Assembly: GCF_024300825.1 (NCBI RefSeq)
Contig: NZ_CP101323.1
Span: 1,054,001-1,118,000 of the forward strand
Source of the DNA: Natronomonas gomsonensis
GTDB taxonomy: Archaea; Halobacteriota; Halobacteria; Halobacteriales; Haloarculaceae
Length of the DNA: 64,000 nucleotides
Direction of reading: 5' to 3'
Shown: piece after piece, positions 1 through 8,165 of the stretch
How the letters are laid out: each line of letters begins with the position of its first letter
Numbering within the stretch: position 1 is the first letter of the stretch
Translations under genes and position numbers: made by a program
The notes under the pieces: generated by a model
Told to the model about the DNA's origin: nothing
The model's database searches: none
Seen by the model: only the letters and a program-made list of their open reading frames with translations

Positions 1-336
1 GGCGCCGCGTACTTCGATTACAAGGAAGACGGCGGTACTGGCGGGTCGTCGACCTCGTCCACCTCACCGCCGGGCAGTCGTGGCGGCATCGACACGTCCG
101 GAAGCCACCGCGACAGTGAGAGACAGCAGGAAGTCGACGAGGCGTGGGGAAGCAGTAACGATGAATGGGGCAGCGACGCCGCCGACGATTCCGGGTGGAG
201 CAGCGACGAGACGGACGACTCGGCGTGGGAAAGCGACGAAACCGCCGACGAAAGCCAGTGGGACACCCGCGATGACACCGACACGAGCGACGAACCGAGT
301 TGGAGCGTCGACGAAGAGGACGACACCGACCGCTGA
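1..336 (+). CDS. C-terminal part of a protein with an acidic, Trp-studded tail (5' end outside window)
   Basis: The reading frame is open from the first base and stops with TGA at 334-336, giving 111 residues of an unidentified protein. After a short start (AAYFDYKEDGG) the chain becomes low-complexity: Ser/Gly-rich, then a very acidic stretch with six tryptophans, each next to Ser/Asp/Glu (for example AWGSS, EWGSD, GWSSD, AWESD, QWDTR, SWSVD). Such tails are probably disordered and exposed, and may be a binding segment. The conserved domain lies upstream, so no function can be given. The next gene starts 38 nt downstream and seems to have its own promoter. Confidence 0.7.
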   Translation, partial: GAAYFDYKEDGGTGGSSTSSTSPPGSRGGIDTSGSHRDSERQQEVDEAWGSSNDEWGSDAADDSGWSSDETDDSAWESDETADESQWDTRDDTDTSDEPSWSVDEEDDTDR

Positions 337-343
337 CCCGAAG

Positions 344-353
344 AGGTTTACCG
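344..353 (+). promoter_or_regulatory. TATA-like box for the lipoprotein gene at 375
   Basis: A GGTTTACC patch centred about 26 nt before the ATG at 375 fits a leaderless haloarchaeal promoter. Position only; no experimental support. Confidence 0.4.
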
Positions 354-374
354 CCGGATAGAAAACCTCGAACG

Positions 375-1709
375 ATGCCTGCTCCCTCCACTCGCCGCCG
401 TTTCCTGACCGGAGCGGCCGGGGCGCTCGCGGTCTTGGCCGGCTGTAACGAACAGTCGAGTCCCTCCAGACGGGGGACCGTCACGCCGGTCGACGTTCCC
501 CGGACCGACGAGGAACTACTGCAGGAAGCCGCCAACATCGACGTTCCGTCGGTCCCGAAGGCCGTCATCGTCAGCGAATCCCACCTCCAAGCGGCCATCG
601 ACCACATCGAATCGGTGCGTTCGACGGTCAAATCGGTGCTCGCAGACAGCGATATCGAGCCGGAGAATTATGATGGGATTCGATACGGGACGCCGAAATC
701 GATACTCGACGACACCGAACAGCGACTCGAAGACGTTCGTGAGTTGGGACGGACCGAGCAAGCGCTCAGCATCGCCTCGAATACACTCCGGGAACTCAGC
801 CGTCTGCTCGGGGTTTTGCAGGCGGAGACCGGAGCGGCCGACGGTGAGTCACTTCGAAAAGAGATAGAAGCCGAGCGTGATGCCATCGACGCACTCCCCA
901 GTCAGTTCGACTACCGCGTCGCCACCCCCGTCGAACGGTACCTGCCGACGCTGTACACCGCCGAATCGAAGCTAGAAAACCTGACTCAAGGGCCGTTCCC
1001 GGCCCGGGCCGAGACGGAGGAGGCGGACGACGAAACGGTTCCGCCGAGTCGAATCGGTGAACTTCGGCTGCACCTCGAACACCTCCGTCGGCAGCGCGAT
1101 GATGTCGAACGGTTCCACGCGACGGCAACCGACGAGAGTGCGCCCCCGGTTCGCGACGGAATCGACGATGCCTTGACGCAACTGGAGGCAGAAGTCCGCC
1201 AGATTGCCGAGGAGTACGGTGCCGAACCCTCCGGACAGCGAGAGGACCTAGGCGAGACAGCCGAAGGGCGAATTCGGGGCGTCCGCCGGTCGGTCGGCGC
1301 CCGGAGTCGGCGGTGGACCGAGGGGTTCGAGGAGTTTCGACAGGACGGACGCCGGATGGTGGGATTGCTAGAGGTCACGGAGTGGCTGTTGCTGTTCGAG
1401 GGCGTCGACGCCGCGGTCGACCGGACACTCACCCGTCTCGGCCCGGACGACTTCCCCACCGAGTCGGTCGTCACGGAAAAACGTCGAGCGGTCGAAGCGC
1501 TCGAGGCGGTAGCCGATGGGACGGCACTCCAGCGGCGGTTCGCCGAGCGTTCCCACGGACTGCTCCGAAGCGCCGACAGCCGCGCGGAGCGGGGCATCGG
1601 AAACACCGAGGAGGTCGCGTTCGTCCACCTGCTCTACGTCTCCGCGAAGGAGTGTGCCAATCGGGCGGCGGCTCGAAGCGAGACGGTCAGCGAAGCACTC
1701 GGTGGGTGA
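375..1709 (+). CDS. Tat-exported lipoprotein of unknown function
   Basis: The 444-residue product starts MPAPSTRRRFLTG, a twin-arginine signal, followed by the lipobox LAGC with Cys24, so the mature protein should be lipid-anchored outside the membrane. The rest is rich in Glu, Arg and Leu and looks mainly helical, with long amphipathic stretches suggestive of a coiled-coil bundle. There is no recognisable catalytic motif. The frame is open further upstream (to about 300), but ATG 375 places the Tat signal exactly at the N-terminus and has a TATA-like patch at the expected distance. It may be a haloarchaeal cell-surface protein; the role is unknown. Confidence 0.75.
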   Translation: MPAPSTRRRFLTGAAGALAVLAGCNEQSSPSRRGTVTPVDVPRTDEELLQEAANIDVPSVPKAVIVSESHLQAAIDHIESVRSTVKSVLADSDIEPENYDGIRYGTPKSILDDTEQRLEDVRELGRTEQALSIASNTLRELSRLLGVLQAETGAADGESLRKEIEAERDAIDALPSQFDYRVATPVERYLPTLYTAESKLENLTQGPFPARAETEEADDETVPPSRIGELRLHLEHLRRQRDDVERFHATATDESAPPVRDGIDDALTQLEAEVRQIAEEYGAEPSGQREDLGETAEGRIRGVRRSVGARSRRWTEGFEEFRQDGRRMVGLLEVTEWLLLFEGVDAAVDRTLTRLGPDDFPTESVVTEKRRAVEALEAVADGTALQRRFAERSHGLLRSADSRAERGIGNTEEVAFVHLLYVSAKECANRAAARSETVSEALGG

Positions 1710-1750
1710 GAGTGAGCGGCCCGGCGATTACCTCCAAACATACACCAATC

Positions 1751-1757
1751 TATAAGA
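1751..1757 (+). promoter_or_regulatory. TATA box for the methylase at 1782
   Basis: TATAAGA lies about 28 nt before the ATG at 1782, implying transcription starts at or next to the start codon. One of the clearest boxes in the window. Confidence 0.6.
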
Positions 1758-1781
1758 ATATCTGGCAAGTATTGAACGTCG

Positions 1782-2423
1782 ATGACCGACGGGACTCCCG
1801 GGGCGACGCGACGGCGGTTAGCACAGGAACTGGCGGTCGTCGCCGGCTTCGAGGACCCGCGGGCGCCGCTGGAGCAGTACCACACGCCGCCGGATTTGGC
1901 GGCTCACATCGTCCACGTCGCTGACTTACAGGGCGACATCGAGGGCGAAACCGTCGTCGACCTCGGCTGTGGGACGGGGATGTTGGCGCTCGGGGCGGCG
2001 CTTCGGGGACCGAAGCGCGTCGTCGGCGTCGACATCGACCCGGCACCGCTGTCGACGGCGCTGGAAAACGAGCGCCGCGTCGGCGCGACGGCCGACGTGT
2101 CGTGGCTTCGCGCCGACGCCACCGAAGCGCCGCTGTGTCCCGACGAGGGGGTGACCGTGCTGATGAATCCGCCGTTCGGCGCCCAAACCGGCAACGAGGG
2201 CGCCGACCGCGCCTTTCTGGAAACCGCTGTCGATATCGCCGCCGTCTCCTACTCCGTCCACAACGCCGGCAGCGAGTCGTTCGTCGAATCCTTCGCCGAC
2301 GACAACGCCGGCGAGGTGACCCACGCCTTCGCCGCGGAGTTCGACCTCCCGCGACAGTTCGACCACCACGAGGAGTCGACCCGAAGTATCGATACGGAAG
2401 TGTTCCGTATCGAGTGGACGTAG
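1782..2423 (+). CDS. METTL5-like RNA N6-adenine methylase
   Basis: This 213-residue class I methyltransferase has the SAM-binding motif VVDLGCGTGMLALG (about residues 60-73), the acidic VGVDID strand, and the catalytic motif NPPFG. NPPF/Y marks amino-methyltransferases acting on adenine N6 (or guanine N2). With the short size and the N-terminal motif LEQYHTPPDLA, it matches the archaeal putative RNA methylases (COG2263) related to METTL5, which modifies small-subunit rRNA in eukaryotes. The rRNA substrate here is an inference. The gene is monocistronic, has a good TATA box, and converges on the rhomboid gene 9 bp away. Confidence 0.8.
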   Translation: MTDGTPGATRRRLAQELAVVAGFEDPRAPLEQYHTPPDLAAHIVHVADLQGDIEGETVVDLGCGTGMLALGAALRGPKRVVGVDIDPAPLSTALENERRVGATADVSWLRADATEAPLCPDEGVTVLMNPPFGAQTGNEGADRAFLETAVDIAAVSYSVHNAGSESFVESFADDNAGEVTHAFAAEFDLPRQFDHHEESTRSIDTEVFRIEWT

Positions 2424-2432
2424 CGGGGTAGG

Positions 2433-4067
2433 TTACCTCGAGCGCTGGGCGATACGGACCCGCGTCTCGCCGCGTTCGACGAAGAGGTCACGCTCGTCGC
2501 GTTCGACGGTGAGGCCACCGACGGTCGTCTCCGTTCCGTTTGTGGGGACGGCCGCCCGTCCGAGCGTGTCGTTGTTCCGTGAGACGACGACATCGAACCG
2601 CGACTCCACTGGCTGAATAGAGACGTTCCGGCCGCCGATGCGGGCATCGGCCGTGGCTCGTTCGGCCCGGTAGACGACCGACCGCTCGTCAGCCGCGGCG
2701 GGTCCGAGACGGACGTTGTACGTCTGGTTGCCACCTGCGAGTCGCCACGTCGTCCGGTTGGCACGAACGTCTTCGTTCCACGTGAGGCCGCCGAGTCGAA
2801 CCGTCGCCGTCCCGCGAGAAGCGAGTCGGCTCTTCGAGACCTCCTCCCACCAGATGTTTCGATCCTCGGAGACGACGATGACGCCGCTGGCGTTGACCCG
2901 GTCCGTCGAGTTACCGCCGGGGAGCGGAACGGCCGGGATGAACTGGTTTTCGACGTCTTCGGCGTAGAAGACGGTGTAGTCGCCGACCTCGGTCGGTTCG
3001 GCGTCGTCGATACCGGCGCTGGCGTCGTCGACGGCGAAGAGATTGAGCGGGACGGCGACGAGCGCGAGGGCGAAAAGCGACGCGAGGACGAGACCGTACG
3101 CCGCCTCGCGGCGCGAGAGGTCGATGCTGGCTATCAGGTCACGCGTCGAGGCCGCCGCACCGCTTGCGATTAGCGCGGCCAAAAGGAAGACGAGTGCCGT
3201 CCCGAGCGCACGGAACAGCCGGAACGTCTCGGAGCCTTCGATGATGTAGACGGCCCACAACCCTCGGTCGACGGCGAAGACGAGCGCGGCGAGCCACAGA
3301 TGCGTCGGGTTCGGTCGGACGTTCCGGCGATAGCACAGCGCGATAGCCAGCGTGACACCGACGAACAGCCCCAGCGCGTGGCCCTGGATGGCGACGTTGG
3401 CCCACCACGGTCGGGAGAACGATTCGGCCGCTGTCTGTTGGAGCGTCGGCGACCGAAGCGAATTGTAAACGAGGGTGACGACGCCGCTGACCAGCACCGC
3501 CACGAGCGTCGACAGCGGGTACCGAATCAGCGCGAACCCGACGAAGGCGAAGACGACGCCGGAGAAGCCGATGACAGGGCCGAGGGCGAACAGCGACGTG
3601 AGGACGGTCACCGCGAACACGCCACCGGCCCACGCGAGGATGCGGGCGAAGGGGTTCGTCCGGAACGACGAAAACGAAGAGCGGCCGCGCTCTCGGGGGA
3701 AGTGACTCCAGGCGTACTCCGCGAGCGTCCCGAAGACGAGCGTTCCGAGCAGATTACCGGTGACGTGACCCAGCCCCGAGTGGGCAAACCCCGCCGTGAG
3801 CACCCCGGTCGGATAGAAGTACCCCCACGCGCGAAACGGGATGGTAACCGGATTGTAGGGGTTCGCGAGGCCGTCTTGGACGAACAGATAGAACGCCGCG
3901 ACGACCGCGACGACGAGGAGCGTTCCCCACGGGACGCCCAACACGAGTCGCTTCCGGGCGAGTCGCCCCCAGCGTCCGCCGGGACGGGCGAGTGCGACGA
4001 GCGTCGAAAGCGAGACGAGGATGCCGACCGCGAGCACGACGTACCAGGCGACGGCCGGTGCTGCCAT
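2433..4067 (-). CDS. Rhomboid-family intramembrane serine protease
   Basis: This 544-residue multi-spanning protein carries the rhomboid signature: GHVTGN in an early helix (the HxxxN oxyanion region), GFSG with the nucleophile Ser, and a later helix with QGHALG supplying the His. The dyad Ser/His is therefore intact, and cleavage of membrane proteins within the bilayer is expected. The last 200 or so residues form an extracytoplasmic beta-rich domain after extra helices, a common haloarchaeal extension. The frame is open up to 4631, but ATG at 4067 opens the first hydrophobic segment directly and has a TTATTT patch 28 nt upstream; the upstream extension overlaps the alcohol dehydrogenase and is rejected. 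Confidence 0.82.
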   Translation of the reverse strand: MAAPAVAWYVVLAVGILVSLSTLVALARPGGRWGRLARKRLVLGVPWGTLLVVAVVAAFYLFVQDGLANPYNPVTIPFRAWGYFYPTGVLTAGFAHSGLGHVTGNLLGTLVFGTLAEYAWSHFPRERGRSSFSSFRTNPFARILAWAGGVFAVTVLTSLFALGPVIGFSGVVFAFVGFALIRYPLSTLVAVLVSGVVTLVYNSLRSPTLQQTAAESFSRPWWANVAIQGHALGLFVGVTLAIALCYRRNVRPNPTHLWLAALVFAVDRGLWAVYIIEGSETFRLFRALGTALVFLLAALIASGAAASTRDLIASIDLSRREAAYGLVLASLFALALVAVPLNLFAVDDASAGIDDAEPTEVGDYTVFYAEDVENQFIPAVPLPGGNSTDRVNASGVIVVSEDRNIWWEEVSKSRLASRGTATVRLGGLTWNEDVRANRTTWRLAGGNQTYNVRLGPAAADERSVVYRAERATADARIGGRNVSIQPVESRFDVVVSRNNDTLGRAAVPTNGTETTVGGLTVERDERDLFVERGETRVRIAQRSR

Positions 4068-4131
4068 ACCCCCAACGAGAAGCGGGGGCGTCAAATAACT
4101 CGGCGGTTCGACGGGACGGGACGGGACGGGA

Positions 4132-5142
4132 CTACGGTTCGACGACCAGTTTTCCGAAGGCGTCCCGTTCGAGCATATCGTCGAATGCGTCACCGGTTTC
4201 GGAGAGCGTGTAAGTATCGCCGACCGGCGGTTCGAAGGCGCCGTCGGCGAGCAGTTCGACGAGCGTCTCCAACTCCGGTTGGGTGCCCATCGTCGAGCCG
4301 ACGATGCGGTGGTGGTTGAGGAAGAAGGGCGCGGGCTTGAACTGCGAGGAGCCGGCAGTCCGACCGCAGATGACCATCGTCCCGCCGCGGCGGAGGGCTT
4401 CGAGGCCGACCTGCGTGTACTCCCCCGAGAGGTGATTGACCACGGCGTCGACGGGGCCGAGCGAACGGACCTCCCGGGTGAGTTCCTCGGGGTCCGCCGA
4501 GTGAATCGTGTGCTCACAGCCGAGGTCACGCAAGCGTTCGAGTTTCCGCTCGGAAGTGGACGTGCCGATTGCCGTTCCGCCGAGGACACCGGTGAGTTGG
4601 ACGGCAGCGACGCCGACGCCACCGGTCGCACCGGGGACGAACACGAGGTCCGTCGGTCCCACGTCGGCCTCCTGTAGCATGTGCCACGCCGTGAGATAGG
4701 CGGTCGGAAGCGCCGCCGCCTCGCGGAATCCGACTGATTCGGGGAGGGGAATCAGGCGACTGGCGTCGACGGCGGCCTGTTCGGCGAGGGCGCCGTGAAA
4801 CAGCATGAACTGCTCACACAGCGTCTCGGGGCCCTCCCGACAGAACTCACAGGACCCACAGGTCTGGTTCGGACACAGAAGTACGCGGTCGCCCGTCTCC
4901 AATCCATGTACGTCGTCGCCGACTTCGCTGACGACGCCCGCGGCGTCGAGGCCGGAGACGAACGGCAGCGCACCCTCCGGAACCATCGCGGAATCACCCT
5001 GTAGAATCCAGAGGTCGTGGCGGTTGATAGAGCAGGCACGAACGTCGACGACGGCTTCGTCGGCGGCCGGCGTCGGGTCCGGGCGCTCCTGTAGTTCGAC
5101 TTCGTCTCCGTCGCCGAAAGCGGTGAACACGGCGGCTTGCAT
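4132..5142 (-). CDS. Zinc-dependent medium-chain alcohol dehydrogenase family protein
   Basis: The 336-residue MDR enzyme has an N-terminal GroES-like fold with the zinc-ligand region (CSINRHD) and the structural zinc loop with four cysteines (CPNQTCGSCEFCREGPETLC), followed by a Rossmann domain with GATGGVGVAAVQL for NAD(P)H. It probably oxidises an alcohol or reduces an aldehyde or enone; the substrate cannot be read from the sequence. It lies alone between the rhomboid gene and the YndJ-like gene, all on the minus strand, with 64 and 52 nt gaps. Length is normal for the family. Confidence 0.82.
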   Translation of the reverse strand: MQAAVFTAFGDGDEVELQERPDPTPAADEAVVDVRACSINRHDLWILQGDSAMVPEGALPFVSGLDAAGVVSEVGDDVHGLETGDRVLLCPNQTCGSCEFCREGPETLCEQFMLFHGALAEQAAVDASRLIPLPESVGFREAAALPTAYLTAWHMLQEADVGPTDLVFVPGATGGVGVAAVQLTGVLGGTAIGTSTSERKLERLRDLGCEHTIHSADPEELTREVRSLGPVDAVVNHLSGEYTQVGLEALRRGGTMVICGRTAGSSQFKPAPFFLNHHRIVGSTMGTQPELETLVELLADGAFEPPVGDTYTLSETGDAFDDMLERDAFGKLVVEP

Positions 5143-5194
5143 GGACGGGACTGTTCTGCCGAGAGGTTAGGTGTTCGGGATGCGGTGACAGTCG

Positions 5195-6151
5195 TCACTC
5201 CCGAGTCGGCACCGAAAGCCGCCACCCGACCGTCGCCAGTAAGCCGAACCCGAAGGCGTTCAGCGTGCCGTGAAGCGACACCATTCGGGAGATGCTCAAC
5301 CCCGCGAACCCGCGTCCGGTGAACGCCGTGACCCCGTAGGCGAGCGCCAAGAGCATCGAGACGGGAAGCGCCAGCGCCGACGCCGCGAGCAGGAACCCCT
5401 GCAGTCGCGGCCGCGTCGGGGCGACCCGGAGGGCGATGTACCCGCCGAGCACCGCGACCGCGGCAGTGAAAACGCCGACTGCGAGGAGTTCGACGGCCGG
5501 GGAAAACGAGATGCCGACGGCGATTATCGCCGGGCCGACCGCGACGACGCCAGCGAGAGGTCGGTACAGGACGCCGTCGGCGTCGGCGACGGCACACCGG
5601 CCGACGAGGCCAGCCGTCACCGGAAGGACGAACCCGGCGTAGTGAAAGTGAACCGCCGTGAGGAGGACGATGACTGGCGAAAACCACAGCGTTACGCCGA
5701 GGTGATACAGGACGAGGGCGGCCGCACCGACCACGGTGTAGGCCGATCCGGCGTCGATGACCGTCTCCGCGAGCGGCCACGGCCCACGGTCGGCGGTCCG
5801 GACGGTGGCGACGAGCGCCAACAGGATGGCAACGACCAACCAAGCCGACGCCATCGCGGCGGCCACGGCGTCGGATTCGACGACGAGCGAACCGGCCAAC
5901 AGCGCCGCGCCGACCGGCTGACAAACGGCAGCGGCCGCGTACAACTGTCCCGTGAGACCATCGAACGCCGGCGTCGCGGCGAAGTCGATGCCGAGTGGAA
6001 CCAACACGAGCGGTGCGAGCGCGAGTGCTCGCTCGATGGGGCCAAGACCCAATCCGACGGCGAGGCCGACCCACAGTACCGCGCCGGCTATCGCGCTCAA
6101 ATCGGTCAACGCGACGCCTCGAACCGACGGAGCGGTTCGATGCCGGGTCAT
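5195..6151 (-). CDS. YndJ-like multi-pass membrane protein
   Basis: The 318-residue product has about nine hydrophobic helices and the motifs HFHYAGFVLP and SLHGTLNAFGFG, which place it with the YndJ-like membrane proteins first seen in Bacillus. Biochemical role is unknown; the conserved intramembrane histidines could bind metal or haem, but that is speculation. ATG at 6151 overlaps the stop of the upstream DUF4166 gene by 4 nt (ATGA), so the two are translationally coupled. In Bacillus YndJ-type proteins the DUF4166 domain and the membrane part can be fused, which supports a joint function. Confidence 0.75.
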   Translation of the reverse strand: MTRHRTAPSVRGVALTDLSAIAGAVLWVGLAVGLGLGPIERALALAPLVLVPLGIDFAATPAFDGLTGQLYAAAAVCQPVGAALLAGSLVVESDAVAAAMASAWLVVAILLALVATVRTADRGPWPLAETVIDAGSAYTVVGAAALVLYHLGVTLWFSPVIVLLTAVHFHYAGFVLPVTAGLVGRCAVADADGVLYRPLAGVVAVGPAIIAVGISFSPAVELLAVGVFTAAVAVLGGYIALRVAPTRPRLQGFLLAASALALPVSMLLALAYGVTAFTGRGFAGLSISRMVSLHGTLNAFGFGLLATVGWRLSVPTRE

Positions 6152-6819
6152 TCCGGCGGGAGCGTCCAGAGGCCACGGGTCGGGCGGAGGTCCGCCGGCA
6201 CGTCCGTCATTGATTCGCGCTCCTGTGTGAACGACCCGCGATACGACAGCACCTGTCCTGCGAGCGTTTCCACGACCGCGTCGACGTGATAACACTCCTC
6301 GGTCTCGTCGTAGCGGTCCCGGACTTCGACCGTCGCCGCCAGCGGTCCCGGCATCGGGAGATAGCGCCCCCGAACGCGGAGCCACTGGCGGCCCCCTTCG
6401 ACGACGAGTGTGCCGTCCTCGACGCGGGGGTGGAGTTCGGAGACGATGTGGCCGCCCAATCCGAGAAAGTCGAGGAGTCGCCCGGCATCTTCGTCCCAGA
6501 CGGTCAGTGAATCGAACCGTCGGCGTGTCGATTCGAACTCGAACTCACGACGGGTCGTCATTACCTCGTGGCCGGCCTCGTCGCGATAGGCGACGGTCGT
6601 CACCGAGAAGGGAACGTCGTCGCCGGATTCGGGAAAGAGGAGGTTCCGGGTCGGCATGGCGTACAACACCGGGAGGAACTGAACACCGCGACGGATGTCC
6701 ATCTCGCCGCGACCGACAGTTGCGAACCCGTCTTCGGGGCCGATGCTGTAGCGTTGTCGCACCTTCGGGTGGAGGTCCTCGGCCTCGGAACCGAGGGCGT
6801 GTTCGTAAACACCAGTCAT
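6148..6819 (-). CDS. DUF4166 domain protein
   Basis: The 223-residue soluble protein starts MTGVYEHALG and carries the pattern of DUF4166: LHPKVRQRY near residue 17, followed by a beta-rich middle (GRGEMDIRRG, RYLPMPGPLA, CYHVDAVV). The family often accompanies or is fused to YndJ-like membrane proteins or saccharopine-dehydrogenase-like domains; no reaction is established. Its stop overlaps the YndJ-like start by 4 nt, so it heads a two-gene operon. I see no strong promoter in the 126 nt between it and the kinase gene. Confidence 0.78.
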   Translation of the reverse strand: MTGVYEHALGSEAEDLHPKVRQRYSIGPEDGFATVGRGEMDIRRGVQFLPVLYAMPTRNLLFPESGDDVPFSVTTVAYRDEAGHEVMTTRREFEFESTRRRFDSLTVWDEDAGRLLDFLGLGGHIVSELHPRVEDGTLVVEGGRQWLRVRGRYLPMPGPLAATVEVRDRYDETEECYHVDAVVETLAGQVLSYRGSFTQERESMTDVPADLRPTRGLWTLPPE

Positions 6820-6945
6820 TGGTTCGCGGTCGTGAGTCGCCGAGGGAGAGCAGGCGGTTCGAGGCGTCGGGAGTGAGTCGATGGAGATACGTCCATAGTG
6901 GCCCTTCGCGCGGCCACGTCAAGAGGATTCCCCGAAGTCGGTGGC

Positions 6946-8028
6946 TTAGAGTTCCATCTCGCCGTCGATTATCATCTGGGCCTGTTCGGCGAGTGCGGGG
7001 ACGCCCTCGCGCATCTTCGGATACATCGGGTCGTCGGAGTTGCCCTCCAGATACCGCCGGAAGAACATCTCTCCGAGGCCGGCGAGTTTGTAGACGGCGA
7101 GCACCCAGTAGAACTTCCAGTTATCGAACTCGAAGCCGGTCTTCCGCTCGTAGCGCTCGACGAGGTCACGGCGGGTTGGGTAGCCCTCGTTGGTCATGAA
7201 CGTCGAGGCCAGCGTCGGCGTGGGCGGTTCGGGGTCTTTCTCCTCGCGCCAATACGAGAGCATCCATCCGAGGTCGGTGAAGGGGTCCCCGAGCGTCGAC
7301 ATCTCCCAGTCGAAGATGGCGGCGATTTCGGGATCGTCCGAGGGCGCGAACATCACGTTGTCGAGTTTGTAGTCGCCGTGGACGAGCGTCGATGGGTACT
7401 CGTCGTCGTCGGGGGCGTTCTCGGTGAGCCACGACATCACGTCGTACAGCGTCTCGACTTCGCGTTCCTCGGCGGTGACCTCGAAGGCCCACGTCAACTG
7501 CTCGGACCACCGACGGACCTGCCGTTCGGTAAAGCCCGGCGGATAGCCGAAGTCGCCGTGTTCGAGGCCGACCGATTCGTAATCGACCTCGTGAATCTCG
7601 ACGAGTCGGTCGACGAGTTCGTGGCCGATGGCTTCCCGTGCCTCGGGGTTGGCGAAACGCTCCGGTTCGGTGTCCCGGAGCACGTCACCTTCGGCCTTCT
7701 CCATCCCGTAGAAGTCACACCCGAGAATCGAGTGGTCGTCGGTGGCGAACACCGTCGTCGGGACCCGAACCTCGGTGTCTTGGAGGGCGTCGATGACGCG
7801 ATACTCTCTGAGTACGTCGTGGGCGTTCTCGGCGATGTCGCCCGGCGGCGGCCGACGGATGACGAGTTCCTGCTCGCCCCACGTGACGAACAGCGTCTCG
7901 TTGGAGTGGCCCTCTTGGTGGTGGGAGACCTCGAAGGTTTCGGCGGGACCGAGTTCCGATTCGAGGTACGCCTTCAGTTTCTCCCGGTCGACGATGCGGT
8001 CGAAGTAGTCGGAGCTAGTGTCCGTCAC
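6946..8028 (-). CDS. APH-type phosphotransferase (ACAD10/11 kinase-domain-like)
   Basis: The 360-residue kinase-like protein has the aminoglycoside-phosphotransferase catalytic loop HGDYKLDN (His217, Asp219, Asn224) and the metal-binding DWE at Asp240; the ATP lysine region is ELVIRRPP. This subfamily is closest in type to the kinase half of animal ACAD10/ACAD11, which phosphorylates 4-hydroxyacyl-CoAs so that the partner dehydrogenase can remove the hydroxyl as phosphate. The divergent neighbour is an acyl-CoA dehydrogenase with the matching family signature, so the same job is inferred. I chose GTG at 8028: a GGAGG-like site lies about 10 nt upstream and a TTACAATG box about 30 nt upstream. 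An in-frame ATG at 8112 would add 28 poorly structured residues reaching past that box. Confidence 0.85.
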   Translation of the reverse strand: MTDTSSDYFDRIVDREKLKAYLESELGPAETFEVSHHQEGHSNETLFVTWGEQELVIRRPPPGDIAENAHDVLREYRVIDALQDTEVRVPTTVFATDDHSILGCDFYGMEKAEGDVLRDTEPERFANPEAREAIGHELVDRLVEIHEVDYESVGLEHGDFGYPPGFTERQVRRWSEQLTWAFEVTAEEREVETLYDVMSWLTENAPDDDEYPSTLVHGDYKLDNVMFAPSDDPEIAAIFDWEMSTLGDPFTDLGWMLSYWREEKDPEPPTPTLASTFMTNEGYPTRRDLVERYERKTGFEFDNWKFYWVLAVYKLAGLGEMFFRRYLEGNSDDPMYPKMREGVPALAEQAQMIIDGEMEL

Positions 8029-8052
8029 CGTCCGACACCCTCCGAATTCGCT

Positions 8053-8146
8053 AACATTGTAAGGAGTTGTGTGCGACCCTGCCCCAAATAACTGCCGCCG
8101 TCGCGACGACAACGGGTCCGAAGTTCGCCGGTTCTTTTACAATGTT
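8053..8146. promoter_or_regulatory. Divergent promoter with inverted TTACAATGTT boxes (kinase / acyl-CoA dehydrogenase)
   Basis: The same 10-mer occurs in opposite orientations: AACATTGTAA at 8053-8062 (reading TTACAATGTT toward the kinase) and TTACAATGTT at 8137-8146 (toward the dehydrogenase). Each sits about 25-30 nt before its start codon, so each overlaps the expected TATA position. Identical boxes suggest matched expression or a shared regulator. Confidence 0.5.
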
Positions 8147-8165
8147 GTGCCCTAAACGCTCCGCC

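Noticed and set aside
4068-4631. N-terminal extension of the rhomboid protein
   Set aside because: It overlaps the alcohol dehydrogenase in another frame, is low in hydrophobic content, and the ATG at 4067 has a promoter at the right place.
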